64,000 nucleotides of DNA, taken from Phialophora verrucosa (Eukaryota > Ascomycota > Eurotiomycetes > Chaetothyriales > Herpotrichiellaceae). Both the position numbers and the translations under genes were made by a program. Of the stretch, positions 1 through 8,900 are shown piece after piece. Position 1 is the stretch's first letter. Every line of letters begins with the position of its first letter. Under the pieces are notes generated by a model. That model made no database searches. It had not been told where the DNA came from and saw only the letters and a list, made by a program, of their open reading frames with translations. The stretch is taken from contig MSED01000013.1 in assembly GCA_002099365.1 (NCBI GenBank), forward strand, positions 868,001 through 932,000, in the 5' to 3' direction.

Positions 1-408
1 GCCCAGGGCCAGCAACTGTTGATAAATGGGGAGAGGCTGGTCAACGCCAGAAGGCTCCATCTGAGTGGGTAGCATGGATCCGACTATCATGAAACCGGTA
101 AGCGGCCATGGCGAAGGAGGCTCTTGCGCCCCAAAACACCAAAGCTTTGTCGACGGTGCATCTGTGCCAGGATGGCTGGCACGCTCTGGTCCTTCCAATC
201 TGCAAGCCACTTTGGGGAAAATCAGGCTCGCTGGTCGCTGGCCGCTTGGTAGGTGGGTGCTTGTGATGCTTGTCGTGCTTGACATGGCTTGTTCATAAGA
301 TGGCCTACTCCTCCTCTCCTGCCTCGTCTCTTCTCGCTTGTTGTATCTTTCACATACATAGTTGTCCGGCCTCAGTCTCTCTTTCTTTGCTCGCTAGCTA
401 TACTAATA
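1..408. other. Intergenic: upstream of the multicopper oxidase
   Basis: No gene is supported here. The last 110 bases before the start codon are strongly pyrimidine-rich (about 302-395), a common leader pattern upstream of well-expressed fungal genes. Short open frames in this stretch lack family resemblance. Confidence 0.6.
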
Positions 409-2436
409 ATGGCGTTCACACGCCTGTTCAAGGCACTTGCTGCCATCACACTCGCTTCCTCCATTCAGTCAGTCGCCGCTGGCAGTTCAGATTCTGTCTG
501 CTCGCAAGCCTCAGAATGCGTTCCTTTCGTTATCGATCTCACATGGGCACCATCAGACCCAAGCAAAGGCATCTCCAGAAACGCCATCTTGACCAACGGC
601 TCGCTGCCAGGTCCCCCCCTGAAGTTGAAGGTTGGCGACTGCGTTGACTTCACCGTCAACAACAACCTGCCGAACGTCACCGGCGTCCACTTCCACGGTA
701 TCCGACAAAATGGCACGCCATGGTCGGATGGTGTTCCAGGTGTCAGTCAATATGCTATCCAACCAGGCACTTCCTATCAGTATCAGTGGACGGCCGTTGA
801 GTCGGGAACATATTTCTACCACGCCCACTACAAGGGACAGATGATGGACGGTCTCTATGGTGCCATCCTCATTGCCCCTGCCGACGATGCCGAGACTCCC
901 TTCAGCCAAATCGATTCCTCTGCCGTTGATGCTTTGACTGCTGCGTACGAGGCTGTCGAGCCAGTCTTCATCACCGACTGGAACCGATACACCTTTGACG
1001 AGTTCTTTGCTGTCGAGCAAACCGCCAACATCGACTGGGCCTGCAGCGACTCCATCACGTTGAACGGTTTTGGCTCGCAGTACTGCCCGTCGGTCGATTT
1101 CCTCTCCGCCTCAGCCGCGCCTCAAGAACCCCAGGTGCTGAACGGCACTTCTCTGACCGCCAAGGGCTGCGCTCCTCCCAACAACCCTGCCATCCAAGGC
1201 GGCCAATACATTTCGCAGCAGAACCTCGCTGCTCTGCCCGATGATGCATACAACACCTGTCTTGGATACGGTGGCGCCAACTACACCACAGTGGTTGACC
1301 CTGCTGACGGCTGGGCTGCCTTCAGCTTCATCAGCTCTGCCGGTGTTGCCATTGTCAAGGTTGCCATTGACAGCCACAAGTTGTACATATACGAGGTCAA
1401 CGGCAACTACATCGTTCCCCAAGTCGTCGACCAATTCAGCTTGAGCAACGGTGATCGTGTCTCATTCTTTGTCAAGCTTGATCAGACACCTGGCGACTAC
1501 ACCATCCGCGTGGCAAACGAGGGTATCAACCAAGTCATCTCCGGCTTTGGTGTTCTGTCATACAAGGGCGGAAACAACGCTCCCCTGGGAGTTGCTAGCA
1601 TGAACTATGGTAGCCAGAACACCACCGTTGTTGTGCCATTCAACCCTGGCCTTGCCTCGCCTTATCCTCCCAGTGCGCCCGCCGCATCTGCAGACCGAAG
1701 CTTCGTCCTGGAAATCCAGAAATCCCCCGAACAACCCACCGAGGCTTGGGCCTGGACGCTCTCCGGCACAGACTCGTACAACCAGAGCAATGACGACACT
1801 CAGCCGCCTCTCCTATTCCAGGATGTCTCGCAGATCCCCGCCAGCGACCTGATCTTGGAGACGTACAGCAACGAGTGGGTCGACCTGATCATCAAGATCG
1901 CTGGCCCCGTCGCTGAGCCTCACCCAATCCACAAGCACGCCAACAAGTTCTACATGATCGGTGCCGGCGTCGGCGACTTCAACTTCACCAACACGGCCGA
2001 CGCCATCGCCGCAGGCTACCCCATCAACACGCAGACCCCGCCTTACGTCGACGGTTTCACCAGCATCCCTGCAGAGGGCAACAACACGTGGATGATCTTC
2101 CGTTACCAGGTCAACACCCCTGGCGCATGGATCATGCACTGTCACGTCCAGACTCACTTCTCAGGCGGTATGGCCGTCGCCATCCTGGACGCGGTCGACA
2201 ACTTCCCCAAGCCACCTTCGGACGTCGGCAAGGTCTGCCCCGGCACCGGTGTGAGCCACTACCCTGGCCTGAACAGCACATCCAGCTACTCCAACGGCGG
2301 CACGTCTACGCAGAACGAGGGCGTCAGCACGACGGGCAGCGCCTCGGTCAGCACGTTCACCGGCGCGGCCTCATCAGTGGGTGTGTCGTTCGTGAGCGTG
2401 GCATTCGGCCTGCTCGCCTTGGCGTTTGCTCTGTAA
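409..2436 (+). CDS. Multicopper oxidase (laccase/ascorbate oxidase type), GPI-anchored
   Basis: Predicted 675-residue secreted multicopper oxidase that would oxidise phenolics, ascorbate-like substrates or metals while reducing oxygen to water. ATG 409 is chosen over the longer open frame because it begins a clear signal peptide ending near SVAAG. All four copper motifs are visible: HFHG near residue 94, HAH near 139, HPIHKH near 505 and HCHVQTHFSGGM near 577, which together supply the type 1, 2 and 3 ligands. The axial position after the HCH motif is Met, as in plant ascorbate oxidases, whereas many fungal laccases carry Leu or Phe. Several N-glycosylation sequons are present. The C-terminus is Ser/Thr/Gly-rich and ends in a hydrophobic tail of about 20 residues with no basic residues after it, which fits a GPI anchor signal. 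No intron is needed. The substrate cannot be read from sequence. Confidence 0.9.
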   Translation: MAFTRLFKALAAITLASSIQSVAAGSSDSVCSQASECVPFVIDLTWAPSDPSKGISRNAILTNGSLPGPPLKLKVGDCVDFTVNNNLPNVTGVHFHGIRQNGTPWSDGVPGVSQYAIQPGTSYQYQWTAVESGTYFYHAHYKGQMMDGLYGAILIAPADDAETPFSQIDSSAVDALTAAYEAVEPVFITDWNRYTFDEFFAVEQTANIDWACSDSITLNGFGSQYCPSVDFLSASAAPQEPQVLNGTSLTAKGCAPPNNPAIQGGQYISQQNLAALPDDAYNTCLGYGGANYTTVVDPADGWAAFSFISSAGVAIVKVAIDSHKLYIYEVNGNYIVPQVVDQFSLSNGDRVSFFVKLDQTPGDYTIRVANEGINQVISGFGVLSYKGGNNAPLGVASMNYGSQNTTVVVPFNPGLASPYPPSAPAASADRSFVLEIQKSPEQPTEAWAWTLSGTDSYNQSNDDTQPPLLFQDVSQIPASDLILETYSNEWVDLIIKIAGPVAEPHPIHKHANKFYMIGAGVGDFNFTNTADAIAAGYPINTQTPPYVDGFTSIPAEGNNTWMIFRYQVNTPGAWIMHCHVQTHFSGGMAVAILDAVDNFPKPPSDVGKVCPGTGVSHYPGLNSTSSYSNGGTSTQNEGVSTTGSASVSTFTGAASSVGVSFVSVAFGLLALAFAL

Positions 2437-3656
2437 ATGCTTTTGCTTGTTTTTGGCGAGAATGCAAAGCCATTGGTCTGGTTCTCGTACCCTTGTAATG
2501 ATTTTCCTTGGTCTTTTTTTTTCGGGGCGTGGACGCATCACATGTTTGTTCCCCCTGGCATGGCATATAGTGCGCAATACAAAATCTGTTTTTGATATAT
2601 GTAACCTACATCCTTGCTTATCCGTGTACTGCCTACGTACAATGAAATACTGAAGCAGAAGCCAAAGTTCGCACCGCGTTCATATAGACTACCATCTTCT
2701 CATGACCAGAAGTTCGCGTCCGAAGTACACAGTAAGAGCATTCACGTGTGTTTGGGCGAGAAGGATGCCTAGTTTGGGGACGAAGGCATCCTACACCGTG
2801 CCTTGTACAGGTTCTCGGCCCTGTACGTTAGAAGTGTCGATTTGTCTGAGTAGTTGACCTCGTGTGAGCACGGGGCAACTTGAGGTAGTACGAGTATCCG
2901 CACACACCACAAGCAGCGTTATTAGGCGATGGAGCGCATTGGAAATTGGCCACATTTCCAACATCCATCCATCCATCCATCCATGGTCTGGTTTGTTTGT
3001 TTATGGTCCTACCACTTAGAGTTACTACGTACTAGACCGTGCAGGCCAGCACGGGTACCTGCAGGCTGTGGAAGGGGAGAAGGATCCGTGCTGAAGATCG
3101 TTTGCTGGGTAGCGCAGTGCACTTGGCGTAGCGTCTGTGTGTGCATATGTAGTGGCATACCACGATATACCCAGTACGAGTAGTGCTGCTACGTTTCCAG
3201 TGCGTGCGTAAGAGTACGAGTACCCGTGTGCCCCGTGTCCCTCGCTACAAACCTCGTCCATGCCTATCTCGGTTCGGTCCTCGGGTCCGTGCTGAACGTT
3301 GCGCACGCACTTTCTTCACCTACTGGACCGAGTACCAGGTAATCTCGCTCTCGCCCTCGCCTTCGCTCCCACCCTCACTCTCGGCACGCTCGGGACCTTA
3401 TCCGTGCCCATCCCTGTCGTAAATCTGGGGTTATTGCGTCGGTTTGCGTTTCATCCCAACCCACACACCCACACTGGGAAATTCGAATCTTCTGAGGAAC
3501 GCAATCTCCAGGACTGGGGACCGGACTTGGGCGCTAATTCTTCTGGTGTGACTAAGTAATATCGTTAGACGTTGCGCTTGGGCACGAACGGTCGCGGACG
3601 AGCTCCTGTGGTGTTGGTGGGGTCGGGGGTCTCCCTCGTCTACCTACCACGGAAGG
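2437..3656. other. Intergenic between oxidase and aldolase genes
   Basis: About 1.2 kb without a supported gene. It contains a CATC microsatellite (2962-2985) and three copies of the octamer TACGAGTA (2889, 3175, 3215). A C/T-rich tract lies at 3345-3420. It presumably holds the 3' end of the oxidase transcript and the promoter of the aldolase gene. Confidence 0.6.
2962..2985. repeat. CATC tetranucleotide microsatellite
   Basis: Between five and six perfect copies of CATC lie in a row in the intergenic region. Confidence 0.9.
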
Positions 3657-4747
3657 ATGGCTGATCTCAATCATGTAAGTGATTATTACGTCTCCCTTTC
3701 GTCACGTTCTCCCATGGAGACGAAGAGGCCAGAACTCCTGGCCGCGGGTGGGAAAACCTTTTTCCCATACCGAGTATACACACACAATCTACTGCGTGTG
3801 TGAGGCCCGATACGGGACGAGATGACGAGGGATGCTGCCCTCTGTTCGCGGTCGTGTACCTCGTACAACCAGAATGATAACGTGAATGGCATGGCCACGA
3901 ACAGCTGCTCGAGGACCTCGTCCTCGCGAACCACATCCTTCACTACCACCATGTCGTGGACGCGTTCGGGCACATCTCGATCCGACACCCGGCCAACCCG
4001 TCCCGGTTCATCATGTCGGCCAACATGGCTCCCGCACTGGTCCGCTCGGCGGCCGACTTTGCGGAATACAATGTCAGCGACGCGCAGCCCGCCGCACGTC
4101 GCGGCGACGGGCCCCAGACGGGCTTCGTCGAACGGTACATCCACTCGGAACTGTACAAGCGGTATGTCGGGGTCGTGTGCGTGATCCACGCCCACGCCGA
4201 CGACGTGCTGCCTTACACCGTGAGTGGCGTGCCGCTCCGCGCCATGGCCCATATGGCTGGCTTTATGGGTTACCAGTCTGCTCTCACGTTTGATGTGGAG
4301 AGGCATTACGAGCGTGGTGATGCACACGACCTCCTCATCAAGAACACACGATTAGGCGCCGCTTTTGCCTCGTTTTTCTCGTGGGCAGGCCATCAAGCCG
4401 AGCTGCCGGAGCAGACCGTCATCCTTATGCGCCGCCATGGGTTTACCACCTGGGGGAGGAGCCTGAAGGAGGCGGTCTACCGGGCCGTGTATGCGACGAA
4501 GAACGCCAAGTTACAGACGACGGCGACGTTGCTCAGGGGTGCGTTCGACGCGGATCCGAAGAACGCGAAGCCCGGCTGGAGCGGTGGAGCGCCGAAAGGG
4601 CCCGTTCATGCGTTTGAGTCGCTGACGGAGGAACAGGCACAGGATACCGAAGTTGCGAATGCCAGAGCCGTCGAGAGGCCTTGGGGTCTTTGGGTCCAGG
4701 AGGTGAGGTGTCAGGCTTTGTATACAAGCAGCGTATATGGGAGTTAG
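3657..4747 (+). CDS. Class II aldolase/adducin-domain protein (two exons proposed)
   Basis: Zinc-dependent class II aldolase/adducin fold protein of the fucose/ribulose-phosphate aldolase superfamily; the sugar-phosphate or other substrate is unknown. The conserved frame runs upstream of any ATG to a TAA at 3878, so an upstream exon is needed. I propose exon 1 at 3657-3674 (six codons, MADLNH) ending at a consensus GTAAGT donor, and exon 2 at 3905-4747 after a CAG acceptor, giving 286 residues. The joined N-terminus LLEDLVLANHIL then leads into the conserved DAFGHIS motif. Catalytic features are intact: acid/base Glu in HSEL (about residue 88), zinc ligands in HAHADD (about 101 and 103), and a third His in RRHGFT (about 184). 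The proposed intron of 230 nt is long for this window, so exon 1 is the weak part of the model. The aldehyde dehydrogenase follows on the same strand. Confidence 0.8.
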
Positions 4748-5302
4748 AATTTCGGCTACGATGATGGTGGTGGTGGTGGGCGAGATGGTGACTTTCGGGT
4801 CATACATGTGCCGTCTGCCATATCTTGCAGCACGGCTACTGTGTGAGTGGCCGGATGATAACGAGTATAGTATCAATCAATCCTTGAGTGACACCTGTTT
4901 CATAGTACATATCTACGTACCAAGTACAGGAGGCCACACGTAGCCTCGTGTAACCGCTCTGGACTCACCCTCCCACGAACCCCGCACATCTCGGAATTTG
5001 GCCGGGTGCTGCTGCCCTGCCCCGAGCGAGTTCACGGGGGGGTGTCGTAAGAACGACCCTTCCTGCTCGCTCTGACTATACGTCCTGCAACTATTCGTGC
5101 TCTCTGACCAAGATGATGGTGGCCTCACGGAGTTGACGCAAAGCACATGCCGACCTTATATCCGAGGTACGTATGTTAGCAGCATCATATGTAAACAGCA
5201 CATAACGTCAGTAGCAGCAGTCAGATTGCTACCCAGTTGGGATTGAATTAAAGTGCAGCCTTTGGCCGGAGACTTCCAGTGTACTGCAATCTTGTCGCGA
5301 AT
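4748..5302. other. Intergenic before aldehyde dehydrogenase
   Basis: About 0.55 kb with no supported gene. A GGT-rich run at 4764-4778 and a run of seven G at 5036-5042 are the only compositional features I see. Confidence 0.6.
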
Positions 5303-6769
5303 ATGTCGTTTCCAAGAGTCGAGGAATGTCTGCCAAAGAACTGGAGTTTGTTCTTTGGCGGCAAATGGCAAGAGCCCCAAGACGGAGAGTACCAAGAGAT
5401 CTACAGCCCTGGAGATGGCAAAGTCATCAAGAAAGTCGCCTTTGCTGGGGCCAAGGACACCGCTGCTGCCATCGAAGCTGCACAGGCTGCCTTTCCGGCA
5501 TGGCGGGCAGTTCCCTCGCTGGAACGAGGGAAGAAACTCAGGAAGGTGGCCGACATTCTCCGTCAGCACGCAGGTGAACTGGCGCTCCTTGATGCCTACA
5601 ACACTGGCAACCCGGTTTCGATGATGAAGGCTGATGCCTTCTCCGCCGCCGACCATGTCGATATGTTTGCAGGTCTCATCCCGGCCGTGCAGGGGGAGAC
5701 GACACATCTTGACGACACAACCTTCAATTACACCTTGCGCGAACCATTGGGCGTGGTTGCCAGGATTGTTGCATCCAACCATCCACTTATGTTCACTGCT
5801 AATCGACTCGCGGCCCCGATTGCAATGGGCAACACGGTCGTGATCAAGCTGCCGGAGCAGGCGCCGCTCTCGGGTTTGCGGTTTGCGGAACTCCTGGATG
5901 GTATCTTTCCACCTGGCGTCCTCAACATCTTGTCTGGCGGAGTAGATTGTGGGAAGGTCCTTTCGACTCATGCGCTCGTCAGAAAGGTCACGCTGATAGG
6001 AAGTGTGCCGACGGGGAAAGCAATCCAGAAGGCAGCTGCCGACACCTTGAAACTCACCTCGTATGAGCTCGGTGGCAAGAATGCCCTGATTGCGTACCCG
6101 GATGCAGATCTGGAGCGGTTGGCGAACAGTATAGTTGCAGGGATGAATTTCGGCTGGTGTGGACAGTCTTGCGGCTCGACTTCTCGGGTTTTCCTGCACG
6201 AAAGTCTGCACGAAGAAGTCCTTGGCCGAGTCCGCGACAAGATCGCCACCTCTTTCAAGCCAGGGAATCCGATCGACCCGAAGACAACCATGGGCGCTCT
6301 CGTGAGCAAGGCTGCGCAAGACCGGGTGCTGAGGTATGTCGAAGTCGCCAAGAAGGACGGTGCGCGTCTTGTGCTGGGCGGCAAAGTCCCTGAAGCTGCT
6401 GACACCAAGGGCGGTTATTTCGTGGAACCAACCATCTTTGCCGACGTGACTCAGGAAATGCGTATCGCGAATGAAGAGGTGTTCGGTCCGATTGTGTCGA
6501 TTCTCAAGTGGACGGACGAGGAGCAACTGTTCAAGGACGTCAATGCTGTCGAGTACGGATTAACAGGAGCAGTCTTCACTTCAGACATCAAGACGATGCA
6601 GACTGCGGTACGTCGGATTGAGGCTGGCACGGTCTGGGTGAACACGGTCGGCACACACTTTTTCAGTATGCCCTTTGGAGGCTACAAACAGTCAGGAATT
6701 GGAAGGGACGATTGCTTCGAGGAGTTGCAAGACATGACACAGTGCAAAGCTGTGCATGTCAAGTTATAA
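5303..6769 (+). CDS. NAD(P)-dependent aldehyde dehydrogenase (betaine-aldehyde dehydrogenase-like)
   Basis: Intronless aldehyde dehydrogenase of 488 residues, the usual family length, converting an aldehyde to its acid with NAD(P)+. ATG 5303 (MSFPRVEE) is used because the open frame upstream has only a GTG. Visible motifs are the Rossmann region with SNHPLMFT and NTVVIKLPEQAP, the general-base Glu in ELGGKN (residue 255), the catalytic Cys in GQSCGSTSR (residue 290), EEVFGPIVS, and the C-terminal PFGGYKQSGIGRD. It resembles fungal betaine-aldehyde-type enzymes, but substrate cannot be assigned. It lies about 550 bp downstream of the aldolase-domain gene on the same strand; a joint catabolic role is conceivable but unproven. 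No signal peptide is seen, so it is probably cytosolic. Confidence 0.92.
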   Translation: MSFPRVEECLPKNWSLFFGGKWQEPQDGEYQEIYSPGDGKVIKKVAFAGAKDTAAAIEAAQAAFPAWRAVPSLERGKKLRKVADILRQHAGELALLDAYNTGNPVSMMKADAFSAADHVDMFAGLIPAVQGETTHLDDTTFNYTLREPLGVVARIVASNHPLMFTANRLAAPIAMGNTVVIKLPEQAPLSGLRFAELLDGIFPPGVLNILSGGVDCGKVLSTHALVRKVTLIGSVPTGKAIQKAAADTLKLTSYELGGKNALIAYPDADLERLANSIVAGMNFGWCGQSCGSTSRVFLHESLHEEVLGRVRDKIATSFKPGNPIDPKTTMGALVSKAAQDRVLRYVEVAKKDGARLVLGGKVPEAADTKGGYFVEPTIFADVTQEMRIANEEVFGPIVSILKWTDEEQLFKDVNAVEYGLTGAVFTSDIKTMQTAVRRIEAGTVWVNTVGTHFFSMPFGGYKQSGIGRDDCFEELQDMTQCKAVHVKL

Positions 6770-7360
6770 GCACGCAAGCAAGCTCATATAATCCTGACGC
6801 AGCTTTAACTTTATGGCAGCGCCTGGGGAGAGAGCCAAATTACTCCTGCACCTGACGCATTCGTTCCACTTTGCATCAGAGGACACTTTCGGCGTCAATG
6901 TTCGAGTTACTCGTGGCGAAAGGGCCTGCGTTGGCAACAAGCCTCTGAATGAGAGTTCTGCCTAAACAAGTCCCACACATCAATCTGTAGTTTTGTGAAT
7001 CATGTCCATCGACCCAAGGGCGAGAAGACAAAAGTTCTTCCGAGTTTCGATCTTGCTGTCACAAAAACGGCATGATTTCCTGCGTCAAAGAAGCTAGCGG
7101 GAGAGAGAACTGTTATTCCGGCAAATCAGTCCTGACCGCGGGAAGGTAACGTGCGACTGCTATTAAAACAAGCTCTCTGTCAGAGATGCGTCGCTAGAAA
7201 CCCTCAATCTGGAGGGGACCAAAAAATTGAAGATGAAGGTCAAATGTGGTAGTGGTTGTTGACGAGCCTTCCAGGCGGTGGCAATGGCGCGGCGTGTTAC
7301 ACCAGCAGGGAAAGTTGTTGTTCGACCAGGATACACTTTCCTATCTACCAGAAGGGCTCT
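6770..7360. other. Intergenic before DNA glycosylase gene
   Basis: About 0.6 kb without a supported gene. The frame of the glycosylase stays open upstream of its chosen ATG to about 7256, but that part looks non-coding. Confidence 0.55.
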
Positions 7361-8392
7361 ATGATAGAAATGGAGAACGTTACGCTAGCATCAGGAGAAA
7401 TGGAGGCGGAGCCGCCAGCTGGAGATGATCAAAGTGTGAACACTCCAACATTTTCGGAAGGTCGAATTGCTAATCTTGTAGACAGTACCTTCAAAGCTCG
7501 AATGGCGCAGTTCAAATACTCCCCTCTAAAGGAGGCAGAGGGCTTGCGGCGCTCATCTAGACTCGGAAGCCCACGTACGTCGATACCGTCAACAACATCA
7601 AGCGTTTCTCCGTCCCCGAGAAAACGACCACGGCCTCTTCAAGCAAGTGACGACAACAACATCAAGGTGGAGGAAGAGCCGGAATCTGTCTTAACGCAGG
7701 ATGACAGCACTTCTACGCCTCCAAGGCTGAAAAAGAGGAGAAGCACAACGAAGGAACGGTCGGCCCAAGACCCACACAATCCAGTCAACAATTTGGTCGA
7801 CAGCATGCGGACTGGTCTGACACTCGTCTGCATTGGCCTCAACCCTGGGCTCATGACGGCAGCAACAGGTCATGCCTACGCCCATCCTTCGAATCGGTTC
7901 TGGCATTTGCTCCATGATTCTGGCGTCACTCCGAAGAAGCACATCCCTGCCGAGACTAGAGATTTGATGGACCTGTATAGCATTGGGAACACCAATATCT
8001 GTGCTCGGCCGACCCGGAGTGGTGATGGTTTGAGTAAGGAGGAGATGGCCGAAGGCGCTGTAATCTTGGACAAAAAGATTGCGCTTTACAAACCAGAAGC
8101 GGTGGTAATTGTTGGGAAAAGTATCTGGGAGACCATTTGGATGGTGAAAAAGGGTCAGAAGAGGTTCAAGGACCCGGACTTCCACTGGGGATGGCAGGAC
8201 GAGGACATGCAGCTGGGGAGAACTTGGGAAGACGGACAATTGACGTGGCCGGGAGCAAAGACATATGTGGCTACGTCAACCAGTGGCCTGGCGGCCACTT
8301 TGAGGCCAGCAGAGAAGCTCGCCATATGGAAGCCATTGGGTGACTGGATGACAGCTAAACGAGAAGAAGCACACGCTCCCAGATCCGAGTGA
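7361..8392 (+). CDS. G/T(U) mismatch-specific DNA glycosylase (TDG/Mug family)
   Basis: Nuclear base-excision repair glycosylase that removes uracil or thymine mispaired with guanine. ATG 7361 gives 344 residues; an alternative start lies three codons later. Residues 1 to about 145 are low-complexity, with Ser/Pro/Lys/Arg clusters such as SPRKRPRP and LKKRRS that could be nuclear localisation signals. The catalytic domain begins near TLVCIGLNPG (active-site Asn about 161, in the GINPG-like motif) followed by HPSNRFWHLL. The second family motif appears as VATSTSGLAA, a variant of the NPSGLN loop that inserts into the DNA. The N-terminal region has SPLKEAEGLRRSSRL, also basic. No intron is needed. 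Family assignment is firm; base preference is not readable. Confidence 0.9.
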   Translation: MIEMENVTLASGEMEAEPPAGDDQSVNTPTFSEGRIANLVDSTFKARMAQFKYSPLKEAEGLRRSSRLGSPRTSIPSTTSSVSPSPRKRPRPLQASDDNNIKVEEEPESVLTQDDSTSTPPRLKKRRSTTKERSAQDPHNPVNNLVDSMRTGLTLVCIGLNPGLMTAATGHAYAHPSNRFWHLLHDSGVTPKKHIPAETRDLMDLYSIGNTNICARPTRSGDGLSKEEMAEGAVILDKKIALYKPEAVVIVGKSIWETIWMVKKGQKRFKDPDFHWGWQDEDMQLGRTWEDGQLTWPGAKTYVATSTSGLAATLRPAEKLAIWKPLGDWMTAKREEAHAPRSE

Positions 8393-8900
8393 AGGGTGCA
8401 GCTCAGCCTTGCAGCAATGCCAAGACCCTGGTATAGCCTCGCCGTTTTCGAGGCGGCAGTGAGGCCTTTCACGCTTCGACATCACCAGGCCAGCTCGGAG
8501 AATGTGACTTGGATATTGGCACCTTGTCATAGTTGGAATTCTCACGCACAAATATAAGCATCGCCAAGACGCATCGGTGTGAAGTAGCAACAGCGATTGG
8601 TTCTCACTTGCAGGTGAAACATTGGCAGACTTCATCCCTCCCTCACCTTGGCCTCACCTCATCGTCACTTTCCAAGTAACATTAACCTCGACAAAGCCTG
8701 CTCGCTTCATCAAGTCCGTTCTGTCACTCCAGAAGGTAGCTATTCAAAGCCTCGAAGCTTCCGCCTTCGGTGCAAGCGTCTGGCTGACTATATGACAGAG
8801 GCTTGGGACCAGCTCATTGCAACAGTCGACAACCCCACCTTAAGACACCCCTCGCACTGAAGGTTACCCCAGAAAATACAGCTTTGAATCGAGAGCGGTC
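8393..8900. other. Intergenic before HET-C
   Basis: About 0.5 kb without a supported gene. It presumably contains the glycosylase 3' end and the HET-C promoter. Confidence 0.55.

Noticed and set aside
5156..6526. 456-codon minus-strand open frame
   Set aside because: It lies antisense over the aldehyde dehydrogenase, whose motifs are unambiguous. Codon bias on the coding strand explains the lack of stops.
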